Numbered from the stretch's first letter, positions 1-11,171 are shown. The stretch: DNA of 64,000 nt from Streptomyces sp. SS1-1 (GCF_008973465.1 NZ_WBXN01000004.1:5930501-5994500); one strand, 5' to 3'. Numbers and translations: made by a program. Notes: generated by a model not told the origin, from the sequence alone.

Positions 1-6
1 CGGGCC

Positions 7-1770
7 TCACGGCACCAGCGAGCGCAGATCCACCGACCCCGCCAGCGCGGCGAGCCCCGCGTCCCCCGGGTGCAGATGGTCGCCGCTGTCGTAGGCCGGC
101 AGCATCCGCGCCGGACGCGCCGGGTCGCGCACCACGGCGTCGAAGTCGAGCACCCCGTCGAAGACGCCGGCCTGCCGGATCCAGTCGTTGATCCTGGTCC
201 GCTCGGCGTCGACGGCCGGGGTGCAGCGCGCCTCGCCCTCGCAGGGCAGGATCGTCGCCGCCAGCATCCGCAGCCCGTGCGCGTGCCCGCGCTCGGCGAG
301 CGCCCGCAGCCCGGCGACGACCTGCTCGGCCGTGGCCTGCCAGCGCACGTCGTTGATCCCCTCGAACACGACCGCCGTCCGCACCGACGTCTGCGCCAGG
401 ACGTCCCGGTCGAAGCGGTGCAGCGCGCTCACTCCTGAGGTGTCGGTGGAGACGCCGTCACCGGGATACCGGTCGGAGACCACGCGGTTGCCGGAGATCC
501 CCTCGTTGAGCACGCCGTAGCGCGGCACCTCGCTCTGCCCGAGCAGCCGGTCCGCGAGGACGTCCGGCCACCGCCGGTCGGCGTCCGGCGTCGAGTGGTC
601 GCCGTCCGTGATGGAGTCGCCGAGCAGCACCACGGAACCGGGACCGCCGGACACGTCGACCCCGGTCAGCAGCGGCCAGCTGGTCAGGACGGTCGGAAAG
701 GCCGCTCCGGAGACGTCCCCCGTGTGGTCCCCCGGCTCGCTCACGTACGACCGCTGCTGCGCGAGCCGGTGCACGGGCGCCGCCGGCACGGTCCCGGGCA
801 GGTGGAAGCTCACCAGCAGACGCGCGTCCTCCGGCACCCGGAAGCCCAGCGGATCGCTGTACGCCTGGGCGCCCGCCGGGATCAGCGCGCCCCGCGCCCC
901 GCCGAAGGAGACACGCGCCGGCGGGCCCGCCGCCTCCGCGCCCGCACCCTGCACCGACACGGTCGCGCTCCCGATCCGCACCGGTCCCGCCGCGAACGTG
1001 TTGTCGAACCGCAGCCGCACCCGTGGCCCGCCCACCGAGGTGTGCACCACGAGCCGCAGCGTCCGGTCCGTCCAGGGACCGACGGCCGGGTAGCCCCCGG
1101 CGGCGGTCGCCCAGCTGCCCGTCCAGCCGGTCGCGGGGGCGCGCACGGCGAGCGCGAACACATGCAGCGCGGGCGCCCGGGGCAGCCGTACGGAGGCGAC
1201 CTCGCGCCCGGCCGCGAGGGGCACCGTCACGACGTACAGCCGGGGCCGTTCGGCGAGCGGGCCGCCGGGTGTGTTGAGGTGCGTGAGGGCGACCGCCTTC
1301 GTGGCGAGCGGGCCGGTGCGCCAGTCGGGGGCGGTGAGGGCGTACGCGGACCGGGTGCCGTCGGCGTAGGTGACGGCACCGGCGCCGGTCACGTCGGTGC
1401 CGGCCGTGCCGGCCACCAGGAAGGCGAGGGCGTCGCCCCGGCCCCGCAGCCGCACCTCCTGCCCGGCGGCCCGTACGTTGTCCGGGACGCCGCCGCGCCC
1501 GCGCCAGGTCAGCCGGGCGCCCTGGACGGTGAGCGCGCGGCCCGGTGTCCAGCCGGCGGCGGTGAGGGCCCGCGCGGACAGCGAGGCGCCCGAGCCGTCG
1601 AAGTCGGCCTCGGCGGGCCGGGTGTCGTCGCTGACGGCCGTGTTGTCGAAGAGCCGTTCCAGGGGCAGCGGTCCGGGTCCGCGCGCGGTGGCCGCGTGCG
1701 CCGGGACGCCGGGCACCAGCACGGTGAAGAGGGCCAGGACGGCGGCGGAACTCCACCTGCGTCGGCGCAC
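7..1770 (-). CDS. Secreted SGNH/GDSL-type hydrolase (esterase/lipase-like)
   Basis: A probable extracellular hydrolase acting on ester or acyl bonds; the substrate is unknown. The GTG at 1770 is chosen because a GGGAGGAG ribosome site lies just upstream, although the frame stays open to 1872. It gives about 587 aa. The N-terminus is a signal peptide (RRRR, hydrophobic core, then AHAA). The first 350 residues hold beta-rich accessory sequence. The catalytic domain is C-terminal: block I GDSITDG (nucleophile Ser about 386), block III GIND, block V DHLHPGD with the Asp-His pair. This is the usual organisation of actinobacterial secreted SGNH proteins with a large N-terminal accessory region. The gene is monocistronic and divergent from the next one. 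Confidence 0.88.
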   Translation of the reverse strand: MRRRRWSSAAVLALFTVLVPGVPAHAATARGPGPLPLERLFDNTAVSDDTRPAEADFDGSGASLSARALTAAGWTPGRALTVQGARLTWRGRGGVPDNVRAAGQEVRLRGRGDALAFLVAGTAGTDVTGAGAVTYADGTRSAYALTAPDWRTGPLATKAVALTHLNTPGGPLAERPRLYVVTVPLAAGREVASVRLPRAPALHVFALAVRAPATGWTGSWATAAGGYPAVGPWTDRTLRLVVHTSVGGPRVRLRFDNTFAAGPVRIGSATVSVQGAGAEAAGPPARVSFGGARGALIPAGAQAYSDPLGFRVPEDARLLVSFHLPGTVPAAPVHRLAQQRSYVSEPGDHTGDVSGAAFPTVLTSWPLLTGVDVSGGPGSVVLLGDSITDGDHSTPDADRRWPDVLADRLLGQSEVPRYGVLNEGISGNRVVSDRYPGDGVSTDTSGVSALHRFDRDVLAQTSVRTAVVFEGINDVRWQATAEQVVAGLRALAERGHAHGLRMLAATILPCEGEARCTPAVDAERTRINDWIRQAGVFDGVLDFDAVVRDPARPARMLPAYDSGDHLHPGDAGLAALAGSVDLRSLVP

Positions 1771-1964
1771 CTTCGACTCCTCCCGTTCACGGCCGCACAT
1801 GACTTCGGACGAGTGGTTCCGCTGAGACGCGTGACGCACCGAGACCGTAGAGAGGCGGAGGTGACTCGTCAACGCGCCATGCGCGAACCCGGCGTGAACT
1901 CGACCCGAACCGACGGTCCGCGCGCCTGTGGTGCGTTCGGCCGTGCGAATGACACGCTGGAGGT

Positions 1965-2372
1965 ATGAAGATCCCTTTTCTGGGCGGCCGGCCGGAGAGA
2001 CGCGGCGCCGTCGACCCCGAGGGCATCGCCGAACTCCTCGCCGAATGCGAGCTGTTGAGGTCCCTCGCCTCCCGGGCGGGAGTGCGACTCGACGACAGCG
2101 CCGAGTCGTTGGAGGCGCTCGACCAGTTGCAGCCGCGCTGGCGCGACGACGCGGAGATCCTGCCGTGGCTCGGCAACGACGCGGGGCTCTACCTCGGCAC
2201 GGTCCTCGTGCGCACGGTGCGGGGGGCCGCCTGGATGATCCGGCCCGACGGCCAGCCGGTCGTACGGCTCGCCTCGGGACGGGAGTTCGACGTCGTGGCC
2301 GCCGGGCACGAGTGGGCGGGGAACGGCGTGCCCGAACTGTCGCAGTGGTACGCGGAGGCGGCCGAGACGTAA
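1965..2372 (+). CDS. Conserved small hypothetical protein (DUF6278-like)
   Basis: A 135-aa soluble protein without signal peptide, membrane segment or recognised catalytic motif. The start is ATG 1965 with CTGGAGGT just before it. The first 60 residues are helical with an acidic heptad-like stretch (AELLAECELLRSLASRAG). The C-terminal half has alternating hydrophobic residues typical of a small alpha/beta fold (GLYLGTVLVRTVRGAAWMI). It resembles a protein widespread in Streptomyces that I recall as DUF6278, but this link is from memory. No function is inferred. It stands alone, divergent from the SGNH hydrolase. Confidence 0.7.
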   Translation: MKIPFLGGRPERRGAVDPEGIAELLAECELLRSLASRAGVRLDDSAESLEALDQLQPRWRDDAEILPWLGNDAGLYLGTVLVRTVRGAAWMIRPDGQPVVRLASGREFDVVAAGHEWAGNGVPELSQWYAEAAET

Positions 2373-2509
2373 GGCTTTGACCTGTGTTTCCGGATAAGAA
2401 CGGTGTAAATACGGCTTATGCCCGAAAAGTGCGTGTCGTACGTCGAGTCCCCTCCGGCCTGGATAGTTTGCGGCCACCGCATCACAGCTGAAGAGGACTG
2501 GGGCTGGGC

Positions 2510-2650
2510 ATGACCGGCGATCCGATGGCCGAACCGCGCGACGTCGACACACACGAAGGGGAGCCGCCCGTACGGGAGGGCGGCGCGGGCGTGGTCACGG
2601 GGGTTTTCCCCCACCGCGATCCACGCCCGCCGCGACCTCGACTACGATGA
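2510..2650 (+). other. Possible 46-codon ORF or gene remnant
   Basis: In the 423-bp stretch between 2372 and 2796 there is an ATG at 2510, preceded by AAGAGGAC about 11 nt upstream, that opens a 46-codon frame ending at 2650. It starts MTGDPMAEPRDVDTHEGEPP and resembles the acidic disordered N-terminus of a larger Streptomyces protein. After about 30 codons a different frame reads on without stop for a further 100 codons, so a decayed or deleted gene is possible. A GGGGG-TTTT-CCCCC hairpin (about 2599-2612) lies inside. Low confidence that it is expressed. Confidence 0.22.
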
Positions 2651-2700
2651 TTCGTCCGTCCCCCGGGCCATGGAGGTGGCCCCGGCCGCGACCAGGGACG

Positions 2701-2760
2701 CTGCTGCCGGGTGGGGAACCCCCCACGGCCCCGGGATCACGGGGCGGCAGGGGGCAGCAG
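2701..2760. terminator. Nested inverted repeats, possible three-way-junction RNA structure 3' of the hydrolase gene
   Basis: An outer stem CTGCTGCC (2701-2708) / GGCAGCAG (2753-2760) encloses two consecutive hairpins: GTGGGG-aacc-CCCCAC (2711-2726) and GCCCCG-ggatca-CGGGGC (2728-2745). On the minus strand it begins about 36 nt after the stop codon of the gene at 2796-4364. It may be its terminator or RNA stabiliser. It has no U-tract on either strand. Confidence 0.5.
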
Positions 2761-2795
2761 TCACAGAGCCATACCCGCCCGGCGCCGGCCGGAGA

Positions 2796-4364
2796 TCACT
2801 GCTCGCGCAGGGGGATCGACACGTACGACGGGTCGTCCGCCGGCGAGGAGAAGGTCAGCCGCGCGCCGGACGGGTTGTGCTCGATGTAGAGCGGGTCGAC
2901 CGTGTCGACGACCAGGGCGAGGCGGTGCCCGGCCGGGACGTCCCAGGCCGTGGAGTACAGCCCCAGGTCGAGACCGAACGGCTGCCCGGGCGTACGCCCG
3001 TGGAAGGTGTACGGCGCGTTGCTGACCAGCTTGCCGAGGCCGAGCGGGCCCACGTCGTACAGATAGGCGACGAGGGTGCCGCTCTCCTCGGTCGGTGTGA
3101 CGGTGGTGTGCAGCTTCGCCGTTCCCCGGATGTGCTGTGCGGCCGGGTACTTGGCGGACTGCCAGACGGCCGCCCAGCGCCGGGGGAGGAGCGGGATCGA
3201 GGCCATCGGGGGCAGCTGGGCCACCTGGTCGAGGATGCTGGAGAGGAACACGACACCGCCGTCCGCGCCGGAGTCGACGTTCGCCCGGATGGTGGTCGAG
3301 CCGCCGAGGGAGATCTTCCGTTCGGTCGCGGCGACGGACTTCCAGTCCGGGTAGCCCTCGTAGCCGCCGCTGGAACGGGGCTTGAGCTGGACGGGTGGTT
3401 CGCGGTCGATGCCGTTGTCCTCGCCCCGCAGATGCCGGTCGAACCAGCGCTCGGTGTCCTTCCAGACGTCGTTGGGCACGCCGAGCAGGCCCGTGATCTC
3501 CGGGGTGGCGTGGTCGCCGGGGCGCATCTCCAGGCGCTTCGGGCCCGTCAGCTTCTCGTAGAAGTCCGCGTACTGGTTGGGCGGGAAGATGGTGTCGCCC
3601 CAGGCGTTGGCCAGCATCACGGCGGCGCCGCTGTCGTTCAGCTGGTCGACGTACGTCCCGGCCGAACGCTTCTTCCCCCACTCGATCAGGTCCTGTTCGC
3701 GGGACAGATCGGAGGCGTAGAAGTCGCGGAAGATGCCCTTGAGTTCCGCGCCCTCGCGTCCGGTGACGCGGCCCGCGCCGTCCAGCAGGGCGCCCGCCTG
3801 CACATGCTGGGTGCGGCCGGAGTAGATCGAGCCGATCAGGTCGGCCCAGCCGCTGAGCGCGGCGACCGCCCGGACCCGCTTGTCGTGCGCGGCGGCGAGC
3901 AGGCTGATCCCGGCGCCGTACGACACGCCCGCCATGCCGATGTGCCGCGGGTCGGCGGGGGTGTTGGCCAGGGCCCAGTCGATGACCCGGGAGGCGTCGG
4001 CTATGTCCGGTGGCCCGGCGACTTCTATCTCGCCGCCCGACTGCCAGAAGCCGCGCACGTTGTAACTGACCACGACATAGCCGGAGTCCGCGAGCTTCTG
4101 CGCCTGCGCCGCGTACTCGATCTGGGGCAGGCCCCAGCTCGTGGGCAGGACGAGCAGCGGGTAGCGGCTGCCGGGGCGGGCGCCGGACGGTGTGACGACG
4201 TTGGCCTTCAGGGTGATGCCGCCGTCGCCGGTGATGTCCACGAACCGGACGCCGTTCGGGGCCGCCTGGGCCGCCGGGGCGGACCCGAGGACGCCCCCGG
4301 CGACGAGGGTCGCGGCGACGATGCCCACGGCGGTCGTGCGCGGGGCGGGGCGTTGGATTCCCAC
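2796..4364 (-). CDS. Secreted CocE/NonD-type alpha/beta hydrolase (X-Pro dipeptidyl-peptidase S15-like)
   Basis: A probable exported serine hydrolase of the CocE/NonD family (acyl ester or X-Pro peptide substrates; specificity not readable). The start is GTG 4364 with GAGGAG 7 nt upstream. It has a Sec signal peptide of about 35 aa ending AQA-APNG. The alpha/beta-hydrolase domain begins near residue 40. The nucleophile elbow is GVSYGAG (Ser148). The acid is probably in NAWGDTIFPP and the histidine in GDHATPE. A C-terminal jelly-roll-like domain follows (residues about 330-522), as in S15 enzymes. It lies downstream of, and co-directional with, the membrane-anchored protein at 4481-5239. Its upstream region carries repeated TTAC/GTAA half-sites. 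Confidence 0.85.
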   Translation of the reverse strand: MGIQRPAPRTTAVGIVAATLVAGGVLGSAPAAQAAPNGVRFVDITGDGGITLKANVVTPSGARPGSRYPLLVLPTSWGLPQIEYAAQAQKLADSGYVVVSYNVRGFWQSGGEIEVAGPPDIADASRVIDWALANTPADPRHIGMAGVSYGAGISLLAAAHDKRVRAVAALSGWADLIGSIYSGRTQHVQAGALLDGAGRVTGREGAELKGIFRDFYASDLSREQDLIEWGKKRSAGTYVDQLNDSGAAVMLANAWGDTIFPPNQYADFYEKLTGPKRLEMRPGDHATPEITGLLGVPNDVWKDTERWFDRHLRGEDNGIDREPPVQLKPRSSGGYEGYPDWKSVAATERKISLGGSTTIRANVDSGADGGVVFLSSILDQVAQLPPMASIPLLPRRWAAVWQSAKYPAAQHIRGTAKLHTTVTPTEESGTLVAYLYDVGPLGLGKLVSNAPYTFHGRTPGQPFGLDLGLYSTAWDVPAGHRLALVVDTVDPLYIEHNPSGARLTFSSPADDPSYVSIPLREQ

Positions 4365-4422
4365 GGGTCACTCCTCGCTCGTCTGCGTGCAAAGTGACCC
4401 GACGGTAACCGCGGCCGTTTAC

Positions 4423-4448
4423 CGTAAGTAACCCGTCGGTAAGTTACG
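4423..4448. promoter_or_regulatory. Imperfect inverted repeat (TTAC/GTAA type), possible operator
   Basis: CGTAAGTAACC (4423-4433) and GGTAAGTTACG (4438-4448) form an 11-4-11 inverted repeat with two mismatches. Further CGGTAACC (4403-4410) and CCGGTAACGG copies flank it. The site is 59-84 nt upstream of the GTG start of the secreted hydrolase, where an operator would be expected. This shape is common for TetR-type regulators in actinobacteria; which regulator binds is unknown. Confidence 0.4.
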
Positions 4449-4480
4449 TGCCGGTAACGGTTAATGGAATGTGATGTACC

Positions 4481-5239
4481 TCAAGAGGCGCGGTGGCTAT
4501 TGCGTGCGGGCGCGGGCGCGGGCAACGCCGTCTGCGCCGCCCGCGTGACGTCCGCGACCAGCTCCACCACGTCCGGCCCGTACGCCTGCGAGTTGACTAT
4601 CTTCAGCAGCAGGACGAACGAGCCGTTGCCGTGCTTGCGGGACAGCCGCTCGTGGTTGCGGGCGAGGTAACGGGTCGCCGCCTGGTTGGTGATGGCGGTC
4701 TGGCCGCAGAACAGGAAGACGGGCCGCGGCCCTTGGCTCTGGCCGACGGTGATCCGGGCGAGCAGCGCGTACTCCTCCTTGCCGGGCTCCACCTGGTAGC
4801 GCTCGGAGCCGATCTGGAACGACCCCCGCTCCGGGCCCGGTTCGGCGTCCGTGTTCACCCGCACGCCCGGCAGCAGCGACGCCAGATGCGCGGCCATACG
4901 GCGGTTGGAGGCCGGCCCGCCCACGCAGAACTCGGTGCGCTCACCGAAGCCCTGCCGTGCCGCGTCGTGCGGGATGATCTGCGCGTGGGCGTGGCAGTCC
5001 TTGATCAGGGCCGCGAGTTCGAGCAGGGCGAACACGTCGTAGCGCATCACCGTCAGCTCGGGCCCGCCCGCCCCGCGGTTGACCACGAGGAGCGATTCCG
5101 CGTTCTCGGGCAGGCCGAAGAACGCCTGCTTGCGGCGCAGCCTGCGCTTCCACAGATAGGTGCGGGCCAGCCAGCCGAGCGCGGCGCTGATACCGGCCGC
5201 GACCACGCCCAGGACGATGTTGCGCACGTCGTCGTTCAT
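4481..5239 (-). CDS. Membrane-anchored protein of unknown function
   Basis: 252 aa from ATG 5239 (MNDDVRN). The reading frame is open far upstream, but that part is antisense to the GGT gene and is not used. A single transmembrane helix lies near the N-terminus (IVLGVVAAGISAALGWLA, residues about 8-25), followed by a basic stop-transfer segment (KRRLRRK). The rest is a cytoplasmic or extracellular alpha/beta domain of about 200 residues, with LLVVNRGAGGPELTVMRYD and FCVGGPASNRRMAAHL strands reminiscent of a Rossmann-like fold. I do not recognise the family or any catalytic motif. It is divergent from the GGT gene. Confidence 0.7.
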   Translation of the reverse strand: MNDDVRNIVLGVVAAGISAALGWLARTYLWKRRLRRKQAFFGLPENAESLLVVNRGAGGPELTVMRYDVFALLELAALIKDCHAHAQIIPHDAARQGFGERTEFCVGGPASNRRMAAHLASLLPGVRVNTDAEPGPERGSFQIGSERYQVEPGKEEYALLARITVGQSQGPRPVFLFCGQTAITNQAATRYLARNHERLSRKHGNGSFVLLLKIVNSQAYGPDVVELVADVTRAAQTALPAPAPARNSHRAS

Positions 5240-5381
5240 GGGCGCGCATGCTAGCGGGCCGACGCCCCTGGTACGTACCGGTGTTCGACACATGGCGTTC
5301 GCGTGACAGTCCTCGGAGGGGGTCTGTCGGGACCCCGGGGACCGGGTTACGCTGCGCGGACAGTCCTGACTGGAGGTGCGG

Positions 5382-7183
5382 ATGCGTCGCCGTGTCGCGC
5401 GGAAACTGTCGGTCCTGGCGGTCTCGGCCGCCGTGGTCTCGGTGGGGGCGGCGGCGCCGCCCGGCACCGGGGCGCACGGCCCGTGGAGAAGGTGCCGGTG
5501 GCCGCCGGCTACGGCGGAGCGGTGGCCAGCGTCGACGCCGACGCGACCGCCGCCGGCATCGAGATCCTGCGCAAGGGCGGCAACGCGGTCGACGCCGCCG
5601 TCGCCACCGCCGCCGCGCTCGGTGTCACCGAGCCCTACTCGGCCGGCGTCGGCGGAGGCGGCTACTTCGTCTACTACGACGCCAAGTCCCGTTCCGTGCG
5701 CACCCTCGACGGCCGGGAGACCGCGCCGCTCAGCGCCGACTCCGGGCTGTTCACGGAGAACGGCTCCGCGATCCCCTTCGCCGACGCCGTCACCAGCGGG
5801 CTGAGCGTCGGTACCCCCGGCACGGCCGCCACCTGGCAGAAGGCCTTGGACGCCTGGGGCAGCAAGCGCCTCGGCACGGTCCTGAAACCGGCCGAACGGC
5901 TCGCCCGCGACGGCTTCACGGTCGACGAGACCTTCCGTTCGCAGACCGCCTCCAACGAGACGCGGTTCCGCTACTTCCCGGACACCGCCGAACTGTTCCT
6001 GCCGAACGGCCGTCTGCCCGTGGTCGGTTCCACCTTCAAGAACCCCGACCTCGCCCGCACCTACGCCGAACTCGCCCGCAAGGGCGTGGGCGAGCTGTAC
6101 CGGGGCGACCTCGCGCGGGACATCGTACGGACGGTCAACAAGCCGCCCGTGGACCCCGGTTCGGGCTGGAAGGCGCGGCCCGGCGAGCTCACCGCCAAGG
6201 ACCTCGCGACCTACCGCGTCCGGGCGCAGGCCCCGACGAAGACGACCTACCGGGGTCTCGGCGTCTACTCCATGGCGCCGTCCTCCTCCGGCGGCACGAC
6301 CGTCGGGGAGGCCCTCAACATCCTGGAGCGGACCGACCTCTCCCGCGCGAGCGACGTCCGCTATCTGCACCGGTACCTCGAGGCCAGCCGGATCGCCTTC
6401 GCGGACCGCGGCCGCTGGGTCGGCGACCCCGCCTTCGAGGACGTACCGACGAAGGAGCTGTTGTCCCAGCGGTACGCCGACTCGCGAGCCTGCCTCATCA
6501 AGGACGACGCGGTGCTCACCAGCCCCGTCGCGCCCGGCGACCCCCGCCACCCGGCCGCCTGCGACGCGCGCGGCACGGCCGCCCCGACCACCTACGAGGG
6601 TGACAGCACCACCCACCTCACGGTGGCCGACAAGTGGGGCAACGTCGTGTCCTACACGCTCACCATCGAGCAGACCGGCGGCAGCGGCATCACGGTGCCC
6701 CGCCGCGGCTTCCTGCTGAACAACGAGCTGACCGACTTCTCCTTCACCCCGGCGAGCCCGGCCGTCCACGACCCGAACCTGCCGGGCCCCGGCAAGCGGC
6801 CGCGCTCCTCGATGTCCCCGACGATCGTCCTCGACCGGCACGGCAAGCCCGTCGTGGCGCTCGGATCGCCCGGCGGCGCCACCATCATCACCACCGTGCT
6901 CCAGACGCTCACCGGCTTCCTCGACCGGGGGCTGCCGCTCGTCGACGCGATCGCCGCGCCCCGCGCCAGCCAGCGCAACGCGGCCACCACCGAACTGGAA
7001 CCGGGCCTGTACGACAGCCCGACGCGCGCCCGCCTGGAGGCCATCGGGCACGCCTTCCGGCTCAACCCGGAGATCGGCGCGGCCACCGGTGTGCAGCGGC
7101 TGCCGGACGGCCGGTGGCTCGCCGCCGCCGAGAAGGTCCGGCGCGGCGGCGGCTCCGCGATGGTGGTGCGCCCGGCGCGCTGA
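5382..7183 (+). CDS. ggt: Gamma-glutamyltransferase with apparent 1-nt deletion after the signal peptide
   Basis: Gamma-glutamyltransferase/glutathione hydrolase (Ntn-hydrolase), normally exported and self-cleaved. The body (from about 5484) has GGNAVDAAVATAAALGV, the autoprocessing threonine in GDSTTHLTVADKWGNVV and the GSPGGATI glycine motif. The natural start should be ATG 5382 (TGGAGG upstream), encoding a Sec signal peptide (RRRVARKLSVLAVSAAVVSVGAAA). However, that peptide is in a different frame from the body. The shift falls at about 5471-5485 and fits loss of one base: 1802 nt, one short of 601 codons. So the gene is either broken, translated from an internal GTG (about 5483) without signal peptide, or affected by a sequence error. 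It ends 15 nt before the convergent ClpC stop codon. Confidence 0.85.
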
Positions 7184-7198
7184 CGCCGGACGCGGCGC

Positions 7199-9751
<2,553 letters not shown>

Positions 9752-9882
9752 GGGCGTTCCCATCCGGCGTCCCTGCGCGGGCAGGGTCGCCCTCGCTGAT
9801 CGACTGCCGGAGTCGGGTAACCCCGGCGGGCGCCGGTTACACCTGGCCGCGTTCGTAGAACACCTTCGCACGATCGATGGGC

Positions 9883-9918
9883 GGGGGCACCTCCAGGCGA
9901 TGCCGCGGAGGTACCCCC
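9883..9918. terminator. GC-rich stem-loop between map and clpC
   Basis: GGGGGCACCTCC (9883-9894) pairs with GGAGGTACCCCC (9907-9918), 11 of 12 positions paired, around a 12-nt loop. It starts 15 nt beyond the stop codon of the methionine aminopeptidase gene (minus strand). It is likely a factor-independent terminator or 3' stabiliser; no U-tract is present. Confidence 0.5.
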
Positions 9919-9933
9919 GTGACCGGTCCGAGG

Positions 9934-10701
9934 TCAGCGGGCCGTGAGGACGCGTGGGCCGTCCGCGGTGATGGCGACGGTGTGCTCGGCGTGGGCGGCG
10001 CGGGAGCCGTCGTTCGTCCGCAGGGTCCAGCCGTCCGGGGCCGCGTGGTACTCGTCGCGGCCGCCCGCGGTGACCATGGGCTCGATGGCGAGGACCAGGC
10101 CGTGCCGCAGCGGCATGCCCCGGCCCGGCCGGCCCTCGTTCGGCACGGACGGGTCCTCGTGCATTCGGCGGCCGATGCCGTGCCCGCCGAAGCCGTCCGG
10201 GACGCCGTACCCGGCCGATCGGCACACCGTGCCGATGGCGTGCGCGATGTCGCCGATGCGGTTGCCGACGACGGCCGCCTCGATGCCCGCCGCCAGGGCC
10301 CGCTCCACGGTCTCGATGAGCCGGAGGTCGGCGGGGCGCGGGGTGCCGACGACGAAGCTGATCGCCGAGTCGCCGGCCCAGCCGCCCAGCTGGGCGCCGC
10401 AGTCGATGGAGACCAGGTCCCCGTCGCGCAGCCGGTAGCCGTCCGGGATGCCGTGCACGATCGCGTCGTTGACCGAGGCGCAGATGACCGCGGGGAAGGG
10501 CACGGGCGCGAAGGAGGGGCGGTACCCGAGGAAGGGCGACGCCGCACCGGCCTCCCGGAGCACCCCGCGCGCCACCTCGTCCAGTTCCAGCAGGGACACG
10601 CCCACGTCGGCCGCCTCGCGCACCGCGGTGAGTGCCCGGCCCACCACCTGTCCCGCCACCCGCATCTCGTCGATCGCCGTGTCCGTCTTCAGTTCCACCA
10701 T
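9934..10701 (-). CDS. map: Type I methionine aminopeptidase
   Basis: Removes the initiator methionine from nascent proteins in the cytosol. 255 aa, normal for a type I enzyme. Metal and catalytic residues are all visible: His in VHGIPDG, Asp pair in SIDCGAQLGGWAGDSA, His in FGGHGIGRRMHEDP, Glu in LAIEPMV and Glu in AHAEHTVAI. Streptomycetes usually carry several map genes; this one is not beside secY/adk and is therefore probably the accessory copy. ATG 10701 follows a TATAGT -10 box by only 7 nt, so the mRNA is probably leaderless. Divergent from the XRE regulator. Confidence 0.93.
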   Translation of the reverse strand: MVELKTDTAIDEMRVAGQVVGRALTAVREAADVGVSLLELDEVARGVLREAGAASPFLGYRPSFAPVPFPAVICASVNDAIVHGIPDGYRLRDGDLVSIDCGAQLGGWAGDSAISFVVGTPRPADLRLIETVERALAAGIEAAVVGNRIGDIAHAIGTVCRSAGYGVPDGFGGHGIGRRMHEDPSVPNEGRPGRGMPLRHGLVLAIEPMVTAGGRDEYHAAPDGWTLRTNDGSRAAHAEHTVAITADGPRVLTAR

Positions 10702-10708
10702 GCCAATT

Positions 10709-10735
10709 ACTATACCGGTATTTGAATGGGTCCAA
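10709..10735 (-). promoter_or_regulatory. Leaderless map promoter with embedded palindrome
   Basis: Read on the minus strand: TTGGAC (10730-10735), 15-nt spacer, TATAGT (10709-10714), then 7 nt to the map ATG. A perfect palindrome ATACCGGTAT (10712-10721) overlaps the -10 box, a position where a bound repressor would block RNA polymerase. The adjacent XRE protein is the obvious candidate ligand (inference). Confidence 0.5.
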
Positions 10736-10759
10736 AGCGGGGCGGGTGCCAGGAGGGCG

Positions 10760-10772
10760 GTATTAGAATGGG
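10760..10772 (+). promoter_or_regulatory. Putative -10 region of the XRE gene; direct repeat of a site in the map promoter
   Basis: GTATTAGAATGGG (10760-10772) repeats GTATTTGAATGGG (10718-10730) with one mismatch, 42 nt apart (four helical turns). The present copy contains TAGAAT (10764-10769), placed 7 nt before ATG 10777, which would suit leaderless transcription of the regulator. No good -35 is seen. Confidence 0.4.
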
Positions 10773-11043
10773 CGCCATGGTGCGCACCCCTCTCACCCCC
10801 GAAGAGCGCGAACGCGGCGAGCGGCTCGGCCGGTTGCTGCGCGAGGCGCGCGGCGCCCGCAGCATGCCGGAGATCGCGGCGCGCGCCGGCGTCTCGGCCG
10901 AGACCCTGCGGAAGATCGAGACGGGACGCGCCCCCACCCCCGCCTTCTTCACCGTCGCCGCGCTCGCGACCGCCCTCGGCCTGTCCATGGACGACCTGGT
11001 CGGCCGGTGCGCGCCCGAGGGCGGCACCGAGGCCGCCGCCTGA
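10768..11043 (+). CDS. XRE-family helix-turn-helix regulator
   Basis: A small DNA-binding protein (91 aa from ATG 10768; 88 aa from ATG 10777). An AGGAGG at 10751-10756 sits 11 nt before the first ATG, whereas a -10-like TAGAAT just before the second ATG would allow leaderless expression, so the start is unsettled. The HTH_3 core is MPEIAARAGVSAETLRKIETGRAPTP, with the typical recognition helix followed by TVAALATALGLSMDDL. There is no effector domain. It is divergent from map with a shared 66-bp control region containing a palindrome, so it probably regulates itself and map. Confidence 0.85.
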   Translation: MGAMVRTPLTPEERERGERLGRLLREARGARSMPEIAARAGVSAETLRKIETGRAPTPAFFTVAALATALGLSMDDLVGRCAPEGGTEAAA

Positions 11044-11171
11044 CGCGTCCGTCACCGTCCGGCAGGACGAGCGCACTCCGCGTCCCGACGGAAAACTCCC
11101 CGTAGCGCGTTCGTAACACGACTGGTGTTGCCTGACGGACCGGAGTGTTCCGGTCTGGCGGGAGTTGGGCA

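Noticed and set aside
4481..7051. A continuous 856-codon minus-strand frame reaching far upstream of the membrane-anchored protein
   Set aside because: The upstream two thirds is antisense to the GGT gene with low-complexity Gly/Arg/Val composition; only the part from ATG 5239 has real protein character.
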